Source: JAEUKA01 sp044228505 (GTDB lineage Bacteria > Myxococcota_A > Polyangia > Palsa-1104 > JAEUJZ01). Taken from it: a stretch of DNA of 64,000 bases. A program made the position numbers and the translations under genes. Positions 34,104 to 43,026 of the stretch are shown piece by piece; position 1 is the first letter of the stretch; each line of letters begins with the position of its first letter. The stretch is from assembly GCA_044228505.1 (NCBI GenBank), contig JBGAUT010000033.1, positions 1 to 64,000 on the forward strand, written 5' to 3'. The notes beneath the pieces were generated by a model. The model saw only the letters and a program-made list of their open reading frames with translations. It searched no databases and had not been told where the DNA came from.

Positions 34104-35705
34104 ATGGATACTCCCAACTCTCCAGTAAGTGGTTCCCCGGGGCTTAGCTCGCCGGGCCTGTCCCCGACATCCTCGCAGTCACTGACCAAGCAGATCGTCG
34201 TCGCTTCGGTGGTGTCGATTGTCGCGCTGGCGATCGTCTGCGGGCTCGGGCTCAGCTCGCTGCGGCGGCTGTCCCTCCAAAACGATGCCGAGATGGCGCA
34301 GCGACTGGCGCTCCTCGATGAGAGCGAGGTCTTTCAGCTCCTGCTTTATCAAAAGGGCTTTGCCGTCGACTTCATGTTTACCGGTGATGAGCGCTGGCTG
34401 CGCGAGCTCGACCAAGGTCGCCGCGAGTTTTCCGACTGGCTGACCCAGGCCGACCGCACCGCTGACACCGCAGAGGAGCGCCGCTTGCTCGAGCGGATTC
34501 GTCGCGACTACCGGCAGCTCGATGACGAGCACGCCGCCATGATCAGTAGCTTTCGTCGCGGCGAGCAGTCCGAGGTGCGCCAGCGTCATCAGCGAATCTA
34601 CTCGCAGCTCAACGATCTGGTGCGGCTGTCCGAGGAGTTTGTGCGGACCTCGTCCACCCAAGCCCGGCAAGAGCGGGCCCTGGCCCAGCGGGTGTTGCGA
34701 CGCGACACCACCTTGCTCCTCGGTAGCAGCCTGCTCGGCATGGTGACCAGCCTGGTCGTCGGATTTTTGGTGGCGCGGCGGGTGGCACGGCCCATTTATG
34801 AGCTGCAACTTCAGGTGGCCTCGGCGGCCCAGCGCACCCGCATCGAGGTTCCTGCGGGCCGGGCGGGCTTCGAGGCGCTCGGCGATCACATGGCCGCGAT
34901 CTTGCGCAAGATCGAAGCCACCGATGCGGCCATTGCCGAGCAGCGCCAGCGGCTCATCCAGAGCGAAAAAATGTCGGCGATCGGTGAAGTGTCGGCCAAG
35001 CTCGCGCACGAAATCTTGAACCCGCTCACCGGCATCAAGGCGGCGGTGCAGCTTCTGGCGCGAACCCACAGCCAAACCCACGACGAAGGCCCCACCGCCG
35101 TGGCGGTACGGGACACCGCGCAGCTCATGAGCCAGGAAGTCGCCCGCGTCGAGCAGCTCGTGCGCAGAATGCTGACCTATGCCAGGCCGCTGGCGCCGCG
35201 ACTGGAGCCATGCGAGGTGTCGCGCCTTGTGTCGATGGGCTGTGACGCGTCCCGACCCGCATGTGAAAAGGCCAAGGTCAAGCTGCTCCGTCACGAAGAA
35301 CCGGGACTGCCACAGGTGGTCGTCGATCCGATGCTGGTCACCCAAGCGCTGTCGAACCTGCTCGTGAACGCCGCCCAGGCCAGCCCACCGGAAGGGGTGG
35401 TGACGCTCTCGGCGAGCCTGACCGATGTCGAGGGCAAGCGCTATCTGGCGCTGCGGGTCACGGACGAAGGGCAGGGGATTTCGGCGGCCGCGCTGCCCAA
35501 CCTGTTTCAGCCGTTTTACACCACCAAGCCGCGTGGCAATGGCCTGGGACTCGCTCTCAGCCAGAACATTGCACGCGAGCACGGCGGCATGATTGTCGCC
35601 CAAAACCGGACGGACCGCTCCGGGGCCGAGTTTTCGCTGCTCTTGCCGATCGAGCCGCTGCCCGCAGGTCCGCCGAGCCTTGGTTCCGGGCCCATTAGTG
35701 GGTGA
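34104..35705 (+). CDS. membrane sensor histidine kinase
   Basis: 533 residues. Two membrane spans (about 30-50 and 210-232) flank a helical periplasmic domain. A HAMP-like segment follows, then the HisKA dimerisation helix with H in SAKLAHEILNPLTGIKAAV, and an ATPase domain with the N box (ALSNLLVNAAQASP), G1 DEGQGIS, F box, and G2 GNGLGLALS. It is followed 50 nt later by an NtrC-type regulator, its probable partner. The frame is open to 34008, but the ATG at 34104 gives a normal cytoplasmic start. Confidence 0.92.
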   Translation: MDTPNSPVSGSPGLSSPGLSPTSSQSLTKQIVVASVVSIVALAIVCGLGLSSLRRLSLQNDAEMAQRLALLDESEVFQLLLYQKGFAVDFMFTGDERWLRELDQGRREFSDWLTQADRTADTAEERRLLERIRRDYRQLDDEHAAMISSFRRGEQSEVRQRHQRIYSQLNDLVRLSEEFVRTSSTQARQERALAQRVLRRDTTLLLGSSLLGMVTSLVVGFLVARRVARPIYELQLQVASAAQRTRIEVPAGRAGFEALGDHMAAILRKIEATDAAIAEQRQRLIQSEKMSAIGEVSAKLAHEILNPLTGIKAAVQLLARTHSQTHDEGPTAVAVRDTAQLMSQEVARVEQLVRRMLTYARPLAPRLEPCEVSRLVSMGCDASRPACEKAKVKLLRHEEPGLPQVVVDPMLVTQALSNLLVNAAQASPPEGVVTLSASLTDVEGKRYLALRVTDEGQGISAAALPNLFQPFYTTKPRGNGLGLALSQNIAREHGGMIVAQNRTDRSGAEFSLLLPIEPLPAGPPSLGSGPISG

Positions 35706-35754
35706 GCCCGAGAGCATCCGCGACACCTGGATGGGCGCGTGGTAGAAAAAGTCC

Positions 35755-37128
35755 ATGTCCGCTCATGTCCTAGTGGCCGACGATGAGGCCCTGATCCTTC
35801 AGTCCCTGCGCGGGGTGCTGCTTCAGGAGGGCTTCGAGGTCACGGCGGCCAGCTCGGGTGAGCAAGCCTGGCAGACCTTTGTGGCCACGCGACCCGATGT
35901 GGTGCTGCTCGACCTGGTGCTCGGCGACATCAGCGGCATCGAGGTGCTCCGCCGCATCCGCCAGCTCTCGCCCGAAACCAAGGTGATCCTGATCAGCGCC
36001 CACGCCACGCTGGAGCAAGCGGTCGAGGCGATGAAGCTTGGCGGCTACGACTTTATCCGCAAGCCGTTCGAGCTAGAGGAGATCGTCACCACCGTTCGCA
36101 ACGCGGCGCGGACCAGCGAACTCGAAGGGCGCGTCGATTATCTGGCGCGGCGGGCCCGGCAGCAGCACGACAGCGGTGGACTGCTGTATTCCTCGGCGGT
36201 GATGGTCGGCAAGCTGCGGGAAATCGAGCTGATTGCGCGCAGCCCGGTGCAGACGGTGCTGATTCAGGGCGAGAGCGGGACCGGCAAGCAGCTGGTGGCG
36301 CAGCTCCTGCACGAGCGCTCGCCGCGACGCAGTGGCCCGTTTGTGGAGCTGAACTGCTCGACCCTTCCCGAGACGCTGGTCGAGAGCGAGCTGTTCGGTC
36401 ATGAGCGCGGCGCGTTTTCCGATGCCCGTGAGCGCAAGCTCGGCCTGGTCGAGATTGCCGACACCGGGACGCTGTTTCTCGATGAGATTGGCGACTTGAG
36501 CCTCAGCGCGCAGGCCAAGCTTTTGACCTTTTTGGAGCAGCGGACCTTTCGGCGGGTCGGTGCCACCGCGCTGCGCAAGGTCGACGTGCGGGTGGTTGCG
36601 GCCACCCATCGCGATCTGCGAGCGATGGCGGCCAGCAAAGAGTTTCGTGGCGACCTGTTGTTTCGCTTGAACGCGATGACGGTCGAGCTGCCACCGCTGC
36701 GCGAGCGACCCGACGACATCGTGCTGCTCGCCGAACACTTCCTGGTTACCGCAAACCACGAGTATCGCAAGACCTGGCAGGGGATTTCGACGGAGGCCAA
36801 GTCGCTGCTCACTGGCTATGGCTGGCCCGGCAACGTGCGCGAGCTGCGGGCGATGATCTCGCGGGCGGCGCTGCTCTACGACGATGCGCTGCTCAAACCA
36901 GAGCACCTTCCGGCAGAGCTTGCCCCGGTGCCGACACGTTTGCCAAGCAGTCCGGCCAGCCAGCCGACCGAGGGTCACATTGCCACCCTGGCCGAGGTCG
37001 AGCTAGCCCACATCCGTCGCGTACTCGCCCTGTGCGGCGGCAATCGAACCGTCGCCGCCCAGCACCTCGGCGTGACCCGGCAGACCTTGTCCCGTCGTTT
37101 GGAAGAATCAGGCCCGTCTTCGACCTGA
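35755..37128 (+). CDS. NtrC-family response regulator with altered GAFTGA loop
   Basis: 457 residues. Receiver domain (phospho-Asp53 in VLLDLVLGD, Lys103 in IRKPF), AAA+ domain with Walker A GESGTGKQ (172-179), sigma54-loop position GAFSDA (219-224) instead of GAFTGA, DTGTLFLDEIGDL, and a C-terminal Fis HTH (NRTVAAQHLGVTRQTLSRRLEESG). T to S and G to D in the loop that contacts sigma54 may mean that it acts without sigma54 or with altered coupling; GAFTDA variants occur in some NtrC-like regulators. It pairs with the upstream kinase. Confidence 0.92.
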   Translation: MSAHVLVADDEALILQSLRGVLLQEGFEVTAASSGEQAWQTFVATRPDVVLLDLVLGDISGIEVLRRIRQLSPETKVILISAHATLEQAVEAMKLGGYDFIRKPFELEEIVTTVRNAARTSELEGRVDYLARRARQQHDSGGLLYSSAVMVGKLREIELIARSPVQTVLIQGESGTGKQLVAQLLHERSPRRSGPFVELNCSTLPETLVESELFGHERGAFSDARERKLGLVEIADTGTLFLDEIGDLSLSAQAKLLTFLEQRTFRRVGATALRKVDVRVVAATHRDLRAMAASKEFRGDLLFRLNAMTVELPPLRERPDDIVLLAEHFLVTANHEYRKTWQGISTEAKSLLTGYGWPGNVRELRAMISRAALLYDDALLKPEHLPAELAPVPTRLPSSPASQPTEGHIATLAEVELAHIRRVLALCGGNRTVAAQHLGVTRQTLSRRLEESGPSST

Positions 37129-37153
37129 GCGGTGGGCCATCCGCAGAGCGCGG

Positions 37154-40100
37154 TTAGCCGTTCATGCGGTAGTAGTACAGGGCTTTGTCCGCATTGATGA
37201 TGGCGAGGTCGATCTGGCCCGGTCGCGACGAACATACGGCGGGTTTGCAGTTCATCGGCATCGGACCCAGCCGCTCCCACGGTAGCCAGCTTTCCCCCAT
37301 CTTGCGGCGATGCCACAGGGCGCGGTCACTGCCCAGCGCAAACACGTCAATGCGAGACGGGCCTACCGAGATCGCGACCGGATCGCTGCCGAGTGCGCCG
37401 GGATTGGCGCTGCCTTGACCGGCGAGCAGCGTCCAGCCGCCCCACGCGTTGTTGCGGAAGCTGCGCGTCCACAGCTGGGTGTCGGTGCCGCGTGCGAACA
37501 CGTCCAAGCAGCCCGCCTCGGTGGTGACCGCCGTAGGCTGACCGGACAGACCGCCGCTTAGGAACTGCCAGCCCGACCACTTGCCGCCGGTGAAGGTGTT
37601 CTGATACAGGCACTGATCGAGCCCTCGGGCAAACAGGTCATAGCGAGTGTCCCGACAGACCGCCGCAGGCGGGTCGAGCAGTCCCCCGCCGAGCGAGATC
37701 CATCCGCTCCAGCCGTTGTCGGCGTAGCGGTGCCAGATCGCCTTGTCCGTGCCGAGGATGAAGATGTCCCAGCGACCGCGCCGTGGCGAGACCAGGACCG
37801 GGCTCCCTGCCGACTGGCCCCCGAGCGAAACCCAGCCGCCCGAGGTGCTGCCATCCCACCACTTCTGATAGATCGCGTTGTCGCGGCCTCGGCTGAGCAC
37901 ATCCAACCGGCCTGGGTACGGCGACAGCGAGACCTGATCGTTCAAAAAGACCCCACCGTGAGCGATCCAAGGGTGCCAGGTTCCGTCCGACCACATCTGA
38001 TAGCTGCCGTCATCGAGTCCCTTGGCAAAGATGTCGAGCCGACCCGGTGCGAAGCTGGCGATCGTCGGGAGCGAGCTGAGTCCTCCGCCGAGCGCGGTCC
38101 ACGGCGAGCTTTGACCCGGCGAAGCGAGGGTGAGCTTCCAGCGCTGGTTGTCGCCGCCGGTGTACGGCATCTGGAGCACGCGAGCCCCGCTGGCTGCACT
38201 GGCACTTTCAATGGTCAAGGCCAGGCCGCTGTGCTTGGCGGTGATGACGTAGTAGCCGTCTCCGGTGGGGACGAGAGAGAAGCGCTGGTTGTCCCCGGTG
38301 TGCAGCGGCCACTGCAGCGCGATCGCCCCGCTTGCGGTCTGACCCCCGGCAATGTCGATGGCGCTGTTGGTCTGCCGGTTTTGCAGCGTGAACCAGCCAC
38401 TTCCCGCGTGGGTGAGCGTCCACTTTTGATGGTCCGCTTTGATGAATGACCCCTGGCACAGGCCGCGACCGTTGTCGGTGTAGCCGCAGGGAACCTCGAG
38501 CGCGTGGCCGCTGTGCTTGGCGACCAAGAACACCTGGCGACCGCTGAGCGTCGTCAGATCGTCTTCGACTTCCAGCACGGTCAGGTTGCAAAAGTTGACC
38601 AGCGCTCCCAGGTTGAGCGACGGCTGACCGGGAATCGGGAGCGTGGTGGTCGGTGGTTTGAAGCCCCCGATGGACGACTGGGGCACGCCGCCGCTGATTC
38701 CCAGGCTGCTCAGGCTGGCACCGCTTATCGCCGACCGCAAACGGATGATCTGCGGCAGTACGGCGGGATCTCCCTCGACCTGCATCGTAAACAGCTCACG
38801 CGGGCCGACCTGGCTGCTCAGACATTGCAGCGCGGTATTGGACGAATCGACGCTGACAAAGCGGCGACCTTGGGACCGCAGGGCAATCTGTCCGGTGCAC
38901 AGCTCTTGTAGCTCAAAGGACTCCCAGCCGCCGACGCTGGCACCCGTCACAGTCACTGGCTCGGCGGGCGCTGGGGCGACTCCGTACAGCGCCGCGAGGC
39001 CACCGCCGTTGCGCGCTTGCAAGAACTTGCCACTTACCCCTCGGAGCACCACTTGCCGACGCCGCACCGGCCAATAAATCGGTCCGGTGGGGGACGACCA
39101 GACCATCTCGCCGGGTTCTTCCGGGGTACCGCGCAGCAGCATCGCCACGCCCAGGTTGGTGACCGCCAAGAAGCAGGGACCGGCGCTGCCATAGACATCG
39201 CTTTGCCACAGGATGGCACCAGCTTGGCTGGGATCGGCTCCGGCCCGCACCGCCAGCCGACCGTCCGAGGTCAGCGTCGCATGATAGGCAGCCGCCGCAG
39301 CGGGCGCGGGACTGCCCCACATCCAGTACGTGTTGGCTTCATCGCCCTGGATGACGCCTGGCTGGTCATAGGCGAGCCAAGTGGTTGGTGAGCTGAGCGG
39401 ACCGCTGCCTCGGCGACGCATCAGCAGCCGTCCGCTGGGCGTGAGCAGGAGCGAAAACAGACCATTGGGGCTGCGCTTGCTCTCGCCCGCTCGCAGAAAC
39501 TGTCCCGGTCGCAGCACCGAGCTGGCCGAGTCCGGCTGCGTCATCGGTCGGTCGAGCAGGAAGGTCGCGTCCGCCGCCGTTGCGCTTTCGGTGAGGTTGC
39601 CGCCCACGGTGGTGGCGCACAGGATCGGTGTCGGCGAGACGATGCCACCAAACACGCGGGTCGCTACGACAAAGCGGGGGTTTGCCACCGGGTCAGAGGC
39701 CACCGCCAGCGACACGCCAGTACCCGACAGCCCGCGCACCATTCGGAAGGTGGTGCCGCGCAGGTCGGTGTTCTTGTCGTACGGGATGAGCTTGATGTTG
39801 CCGTTTGCGTCGGCGCAGACGTACAGGGGCGGCTCTCCCACCACTTCGAGGGACACCATGGTGGGGTCGGTCAGGCCCGAGACGATGCAGATCGTCGGAC
39901 GGTCTCCGGGGGTGCCGAGCCCCATCGTGCCTTGGCTGGTCCCGACAAGCGCCACGCCAGCAGCAGTGCGGATGGTGCCGTAGTAGCGGGGCTTAAATGG
40001 CCCACTTGCGGCGGCCAGCGCGGTGGCCTGGATGCGGTCGGTGCTGCTGGGGTCGGCTTGGGCGCGCAAGGCGGCGTCAAAGTGGGTGGCATGTACCGAC

Positions 40101-41101
40101 AGCCCGCCCACGACATCGTTCCAGCCTAGCTCGGTCAGGTTGGTCGCTTCGGTCCCGGCGGTCTGCACGAGGTTGCCGTTTGGCGAAGGGAGCGTCGTGC
40201 TCAGCTTCCACTTGAGGTTCTTTGGGTCGGGGGCCTGGTCGCGGGTCTTGCCAAACAAGCTGAAGTCGAGCGCCATCGCGTAGCGCAGCCCCAGAAACAG
40301 CGGCGGCATGCTCGCTTCCATCAGGACCACGCCGCCAATGTTTACGCCGACGGCCTTGGTCGGGCTGGCCTCCATGCCCAGGCCAAATTTGATCGCCTTG
40401 GCCTTGCTGGCCCGCGACACCGGACCAAACACCATCGTGACTTGTGCGGACACAGACGGCGTCAGCACTCCTGGTGCGGCCAGCTTCTGGATGATGTTGT
40501 CCTTGGTCGGCAGCTCCGGGCCCGCGAAAAAGCCCCAGCCATCGCCGCAGACATACACGCCGATGCTGATGGGGATGACCAGCCTGATGGTGATTCCGAA
40601 GGTGATCACCGATCCGGCGGCACTGGCGGCGGACTGGAGCCCTCCGGCCACGGCCTCGGTGAGCAGGTACCCGGCGAGCTCCTGGGCGCGGGCGTCAATT
40701 GGCCCCAGCTCCGGCAGCGTTTCATAAAAGAAGCTGGCGAGCTGCTGGTAGACCCAGACCATCCCGGCCTCGACGGCGCTGCGGGCCACATTGAAGTTAT
40801 TGACCGTGAAGCTGGCGACGTCTCCGGCGGCTTGCTCGGTCCAGGCCCGGACATCGGCAAACGAGGTCTTGCTCCAGCTAATGGCATCGCCGGTGGCGGT
40901 GATGCCCCACTTTTCGATCCCGGTGCCCGCAGTGACAACGCCATCGCCAATGAACGACGCGCCATCGACAATTCCATCGCCGACGATCTCGGCGACTGCC
41001 ATCGCGTCGCGGGCGACTTTTTCCGCCTGATCTGCGACAGCATTGGCGGCATCGACAAAGGGATCGCCCCAGCTAGAGGGGTTGGTAATGCTAAAGCCCA
41101 T
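37154..41101 (-). CDS. 1,315-residue multi-lectin protein with seven-bladed PLL-type propeller
   Basis: Modular protein of unknown target. Residues 1 to about 230: helical, Ala-rich segment with amphipathic stretches and a hydrophobic helix (ITFGITIRLVIPISIGVYV). Middle: beta-rich regions including a bulb-type (B-)lectin-like part (about 560-690). About 845-970: ricin-type beta-trefoil with QKWTLTHAGSGWFTLQNRQT and DNQRFSLVP / DNQRWKLTL repeats. About 975-1315: seven repeats of the PLL/PHL type (RLDIFAKGLDDGSYQMW, RLDVLSRGRDNAIYQKW, RWDIFILGTDKAIWHRY, RYDLFARGLDQCLYQ, LDVFARGTDTQLWTRSF, RIDVFALGSDRALWHRR, QIDLAIINADKALYYYR), enough for a closed seven-bladed propeller. No signal peptide. Likely glycan binding; export route unknown. 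Confidence 0.82.
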   Translation of the reverse strand: MGFSITNPSSWGDPFVDAANAVADQAEKVARDAMAVAEIVGDGIVDGASFIGDGVVTAGTGIEKWGITATGDAISWSKTSFADVRAWTEQAAGDVASFTVNNFNVARSAVEAGMVWVYQQLASFFYETLPELGPIDARAQELAGYLLTEAVAGGLQSAASAAGSVITFGITIRLVIPISIGVYVCGDGWGFFAGPELPTKDNIIQKLAAPGVLTPSVSAQVTMVFGPVSRASKAKAIKFGLGMEASPTKAVGVNIGGVVLMEASMPPLFLGLRYAMALDFSLFGKTRDQAPDPKNLKWKLSTTLPSPNGNLVQTAGTEATNLTELGWNDVVGGLSVHATHFDAALRAQADPSSTDRIQATALAAASGPFKPRYYGTIRTAAGVALVGTSQGTMGLGTPGDRPTICIVSGLTDPTMVSLEVVGEPPLYVCADANGNIKLIPYDKNTDLRGTTFRMVRGLSGTGVSLAVASDPVANPRFVVATRVFGGIVSPTPILCATTVGGNLTESATAADATFLLDRPMTQPDSASSVLRPGQFLRAGESKRSPNGLFSLLLTPSGRLLMRRRGSGPLSSPTTWLAYDQPGVIQGDEANTYWMWGSPAPAAAAAYHATLTSDGRLAVRAGADPSQAGAILWQSDVYGSAGPCFLAVTNLGVAMLLRGTPEEPGEMVWSSPTGPIYWPVRRRQVVLRGVSGKFLQARNGGGLAALYGVAPAPAEPVTVTGASVGGWESFELQELCTGQIALRSQGRRFVSVDSSNTALQCLSSQVGPRELFTMQVEGDPAVLPQIIRLRSAISGASLSSLGISGGVPQSSIGGFKPPTTTLPIPGQPSLNLGALVNFCNLTVLEVEDDLTTLSGRQVFLVAKHSGHALEVPCGYTDNGRGLCQGSFIKADHQKWTLTHAGSGWFTLQNRQTNSAIDIAGGQTASGAIALQWPLHTGDNQRFSLVPTGDGYYVITAKHSGLALTIESASAASGARVLQMPYTGGDNQRWKLTLASPGQSSPWTALGGGLSSLPTIASFAPGRLDIFAKGLDDGSYQMWSDGTWHPWIAHGGVFLNDQVSLSPYPGRLDVLSRGRDNAIYQKWWDGSTSGGWVSLGGQSAGSPVLVSPRRGRWDIFILGTDKAIWHRYADNGWSGWISLGGGLLDPPAAVCRDTRYDLFARGLDQCLYQNTFTGGKWSGWQFLSGGLSGQPTAVTTEAGCLDVFARGTDTQLWTRSFRNNAWGGWTLLAGQGSANPGALGSDPVAISVGPSRIDVFALGSDRALWHRRKMGESWLPWERLGPMPMNCKPAVCSSRPGQIDLAIINADKALYYYRMNG

Positions 41102-41328
41102 CCGGGAACTCCTGTTTGTGGCAAGCAGCGGTCGCTGCGTGTCCGAAACGTGGCGGATGCAGGCTCTCAGTCACGCACAAGCAGACCCCCTGGAGTGGTG
41201 ACCCAAGCCCTCCGCACAGAAGGTTATTTTGGCCTACCTCTCAGCCGTGCGCAGCACCATTTTGAAGCTGCGGTGGCGCTGGTGACGACGGCCAGTGACC
41301 CACGCGGTCCCCACAAACGCTCGGATCC

Positions 41329-41770
41329 GGCGGCCACCGGCACCGAAATTCGACCAAAGAGCGCGGGACGAGCAGCCGCCCCCTGTTTGAACTTTCCATT
41401 CCCTCACGGAGAGCGCAGCCAACCTCCCTGGTTCGTTTTTGGCCCTGGGCTGGCGGAGCAGCCGCACCGCTTTTGCATCCAATTGTGTTGGCTGCCCCAA
41501 CGGCCACCCGGTTTTTGCGCGTTTTTGCGCGGGCCACCGCAGCAGCCGGGCCCTTTTGAAACATTTTGCAGCGCCTGGCCGCGCAGCCGCCCCCTGTTTG
41601 AACTTTTTGTCCGGGCCAGGAAGCTGCCGGAGCACGCTGTGATTTTGCATTCGCGTGATCCAGCGGAGCAGCCACCCCCCCAAAACATTTCACAACCCCC
41701 CCGGCAGCGCTTCCCGCATGAATGGGGAGATTTTCGCGCTTTAGGGCCCAAAACCCCGCGCAGCCACCCC
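41329..41770. repeat. array of degenerate ~42-bp repeats
   Basis: The 707-bp gap between the lectin gene and the nuclease gene has no credible gene. Most of it consists of units headed GCAGCC (plus strand) and followed by a T-rich core (TTTTGC / TTTGAAC). Heads at 41372, 41415, 41458, about 41502, 41542, 41583, 41623 (GCTGCC), 41668, about 41704 and 41760; spacing mostly 40-45 bp. Two units share an exact 24-bp string (41372-41395, 41583-41606). Unit lengths are not multiples of three, so this is not a protein repeat. Short inverted repeats (CCTGGCC 41574-41580 with GGCCAGG 41614-41620) could fold RNA. Confidence 0.6.
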
Positions 41771-41808
41771 AACCCCTGGCCGTTCGGGCTGGGCTGCCGG
41801 GCTACGGA

Positions 41809-42348
41809 TTACGAAAGATTCGGACTTCGCGGCAGGTTCCGCACCGTGATGCCAAACCTGTTTTGAAGCTGGTCGCCATTACCGACCCAGGCATGGGCTT
41901 GATCCAGCCAGCGGATGCGACCCTTGAGCTGATCGGTCAACGAGAGCAGCGCAATCTGCGCACGATCTTTTGGCAAAAAAGAATGCTCGATCAGTGCCAA
42001 GACGCGGATCGACTGGCTACTATCAGCTAACTTTTGGGCATAACGCTCATAGCTGGAGATCTGTTTGCGGAAGTGGCCAGCGAGTAGTCCCGCCACGGTG
42101 GCAACGACCTTTTTGCCAATCGAGCGAGAGAGCTCGCCGCTCGTGATCTTTTCGCGGTTTTGGCTGGAGTAGCCGCGAAAGTCTTTGACCTCGATGAGCA
42201 GGAGCTGATCTTGCGGACTGATGGCCACAAAGTCGACCGCTTCATGCTCACCTAGATGCTGGGTGCGGAAGTTGTCTTCATCGTAGTGAAGCACTTCCCA
42301 GCCATCCGGAAATAGCAATTTCTGATCTTGCTCTTGGAAGGTCGGCAC
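41809..42348 (-). CDS. PD-(D/E)XK nuclease-like protein, partner of the ATPase
   Basis: 179 residues. Residues 30-60 read HLGEHEAVDFVAI...LLLIEVKDFRGY: Asp39, Glu53 and Lys55 form the D...ExK signature of restriction-endonuclease-fold nucleases. The remainder is helical, with no second recognisable domain. The start is GTG at 42348, 5 nt after the ATPase stop, so the two were one operon. ATPase/nuclease pairs of this layout are common in anti-phage islands, but I cannot match this pair to a named system. It may still be expressed from the IS or read-through, though its partner is broken. Confidence 0.7.
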   Translation of the reverse strand: MPTFQEQDQKLLFPDGWEVLHYDEDNFRTQHLGEHEAVDFVAISPQDQLLLIEVKDFRGYSSQNREKITSGELSRSIGKKVVATVAGLLAGHFRKQISSYERYAQKLADSSQSIRVLALIEHSFLPKDRAQIALLSLTDQLKGRIRWLDQAHAWVGNGDQLQNRFGITVRNLPRSPNLS

Positions 42349-42353
42349 GGCTG

Positions 42354-43019
42354 CTATTCCTGGTTGGCGGCAGATGTACCGGCAAACAGTCGGGCTTCGC
42401 GGTCGTAGTGGGCGGCGAACTCTTCGACGATTGGGTTGTGCTGAAGATCAGCCAATACCGCGCCGCTTTCGACCGTGACCGGATCGGTGCTCTGCTCTTT
42501 GTTCAAGCAGAAGAAGCGGACCAAATCACGATCGGCACCGTATTCGGACACCAGCGACAGCTCGCGGCACAGCAGATAGTCGTGGGTGGCAATGAATACT
42601 TGCACCCCGGCCTTGGCGAGCCCGATCAGAAAGTCCTTCATCACCACGACCAGCTTCGGGTTCATGTTCGCCTCGGGCTCATCCCAAAACAAACAGCCGC
42701 CCGGCTCGATCGAGCCATTCGCAATCAACTGCAAAATCTGAGCAAACTTCCGCAGCCCCTCGGCTTCCAAGTGGATGTCTAGCTCGCCATCGTCCCGCTC
42801 AATCACAAAGCCATTGCCCTTCAGGACGACCTGACCCCCAAGTACAGCTTCCAGCGGCTTCGCCAGGTCTGCAAATATTGGTGGCACCTCACGCAGTAGT
42901 GGTCCCGAGAGCAATCTGCATAAATCATAATAAGTGCGATCAAAAGGAAGCCGATATTTGACGTACAGTTCGACAAATCCGGAATACATCGACAATACTT
43001 CGCGAGGAGGAATGTACAA
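42354..43019 (-). pseudogene. C-terminal part of an AAA15-type ATPase cut by an IS
   Basis: 221 codons from a TTG (43019) directly beside the target duplication. Contains the Walker B and signature part of an SMC/RecF-like AAA15 ATPase: GGCLFWDEPEANMNP and FIATHDYLLCRELS with the switch histidine. The N-terminal half with Walker A is at 44379-44850. Joining them through one copy of ACGCCGGG gives LTGPALYIPPREVLSMY in one frame, the family's usual ...YIPPREVLS segment. Together about 378 residues. Confidence 0.85.
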
Positions 43020-43026
43020 CGCCGGG
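43019..43026. repeat. IS target duplication, left copy
   Basis: ACGCCGGG, identical to 44379-44386 on the other side of the IS; 8 bp is the usual duplication of the ISL3 family. Confidence 0.9.

Noticed and set aside
34179..35756. 525-codon minus-strand frame opposite the histidine kinase
   Set aside because: Antisense shadow of a high-GC gene; the plus strand has clear kinase motifs and the minus product has none.
36073..36978. 301-codon minus-strand frame opposite the NtrC-type regulator
   Set aside because: Antisense shadow of GC-rich AAA+ coding sequence.
41329..41770. CRISPR array
   Set aside because: Units are degenerate, repeats are not conserved between unique spacers of constant size, and no cas genes are present.
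40442..41866. 474-codon plus-strand frame opposite the lectin gene and repeat array
   Set aside because: No domain, no RBS, antisense to a gene with strong lectin repeats; only the repeat array at its end is real structure.
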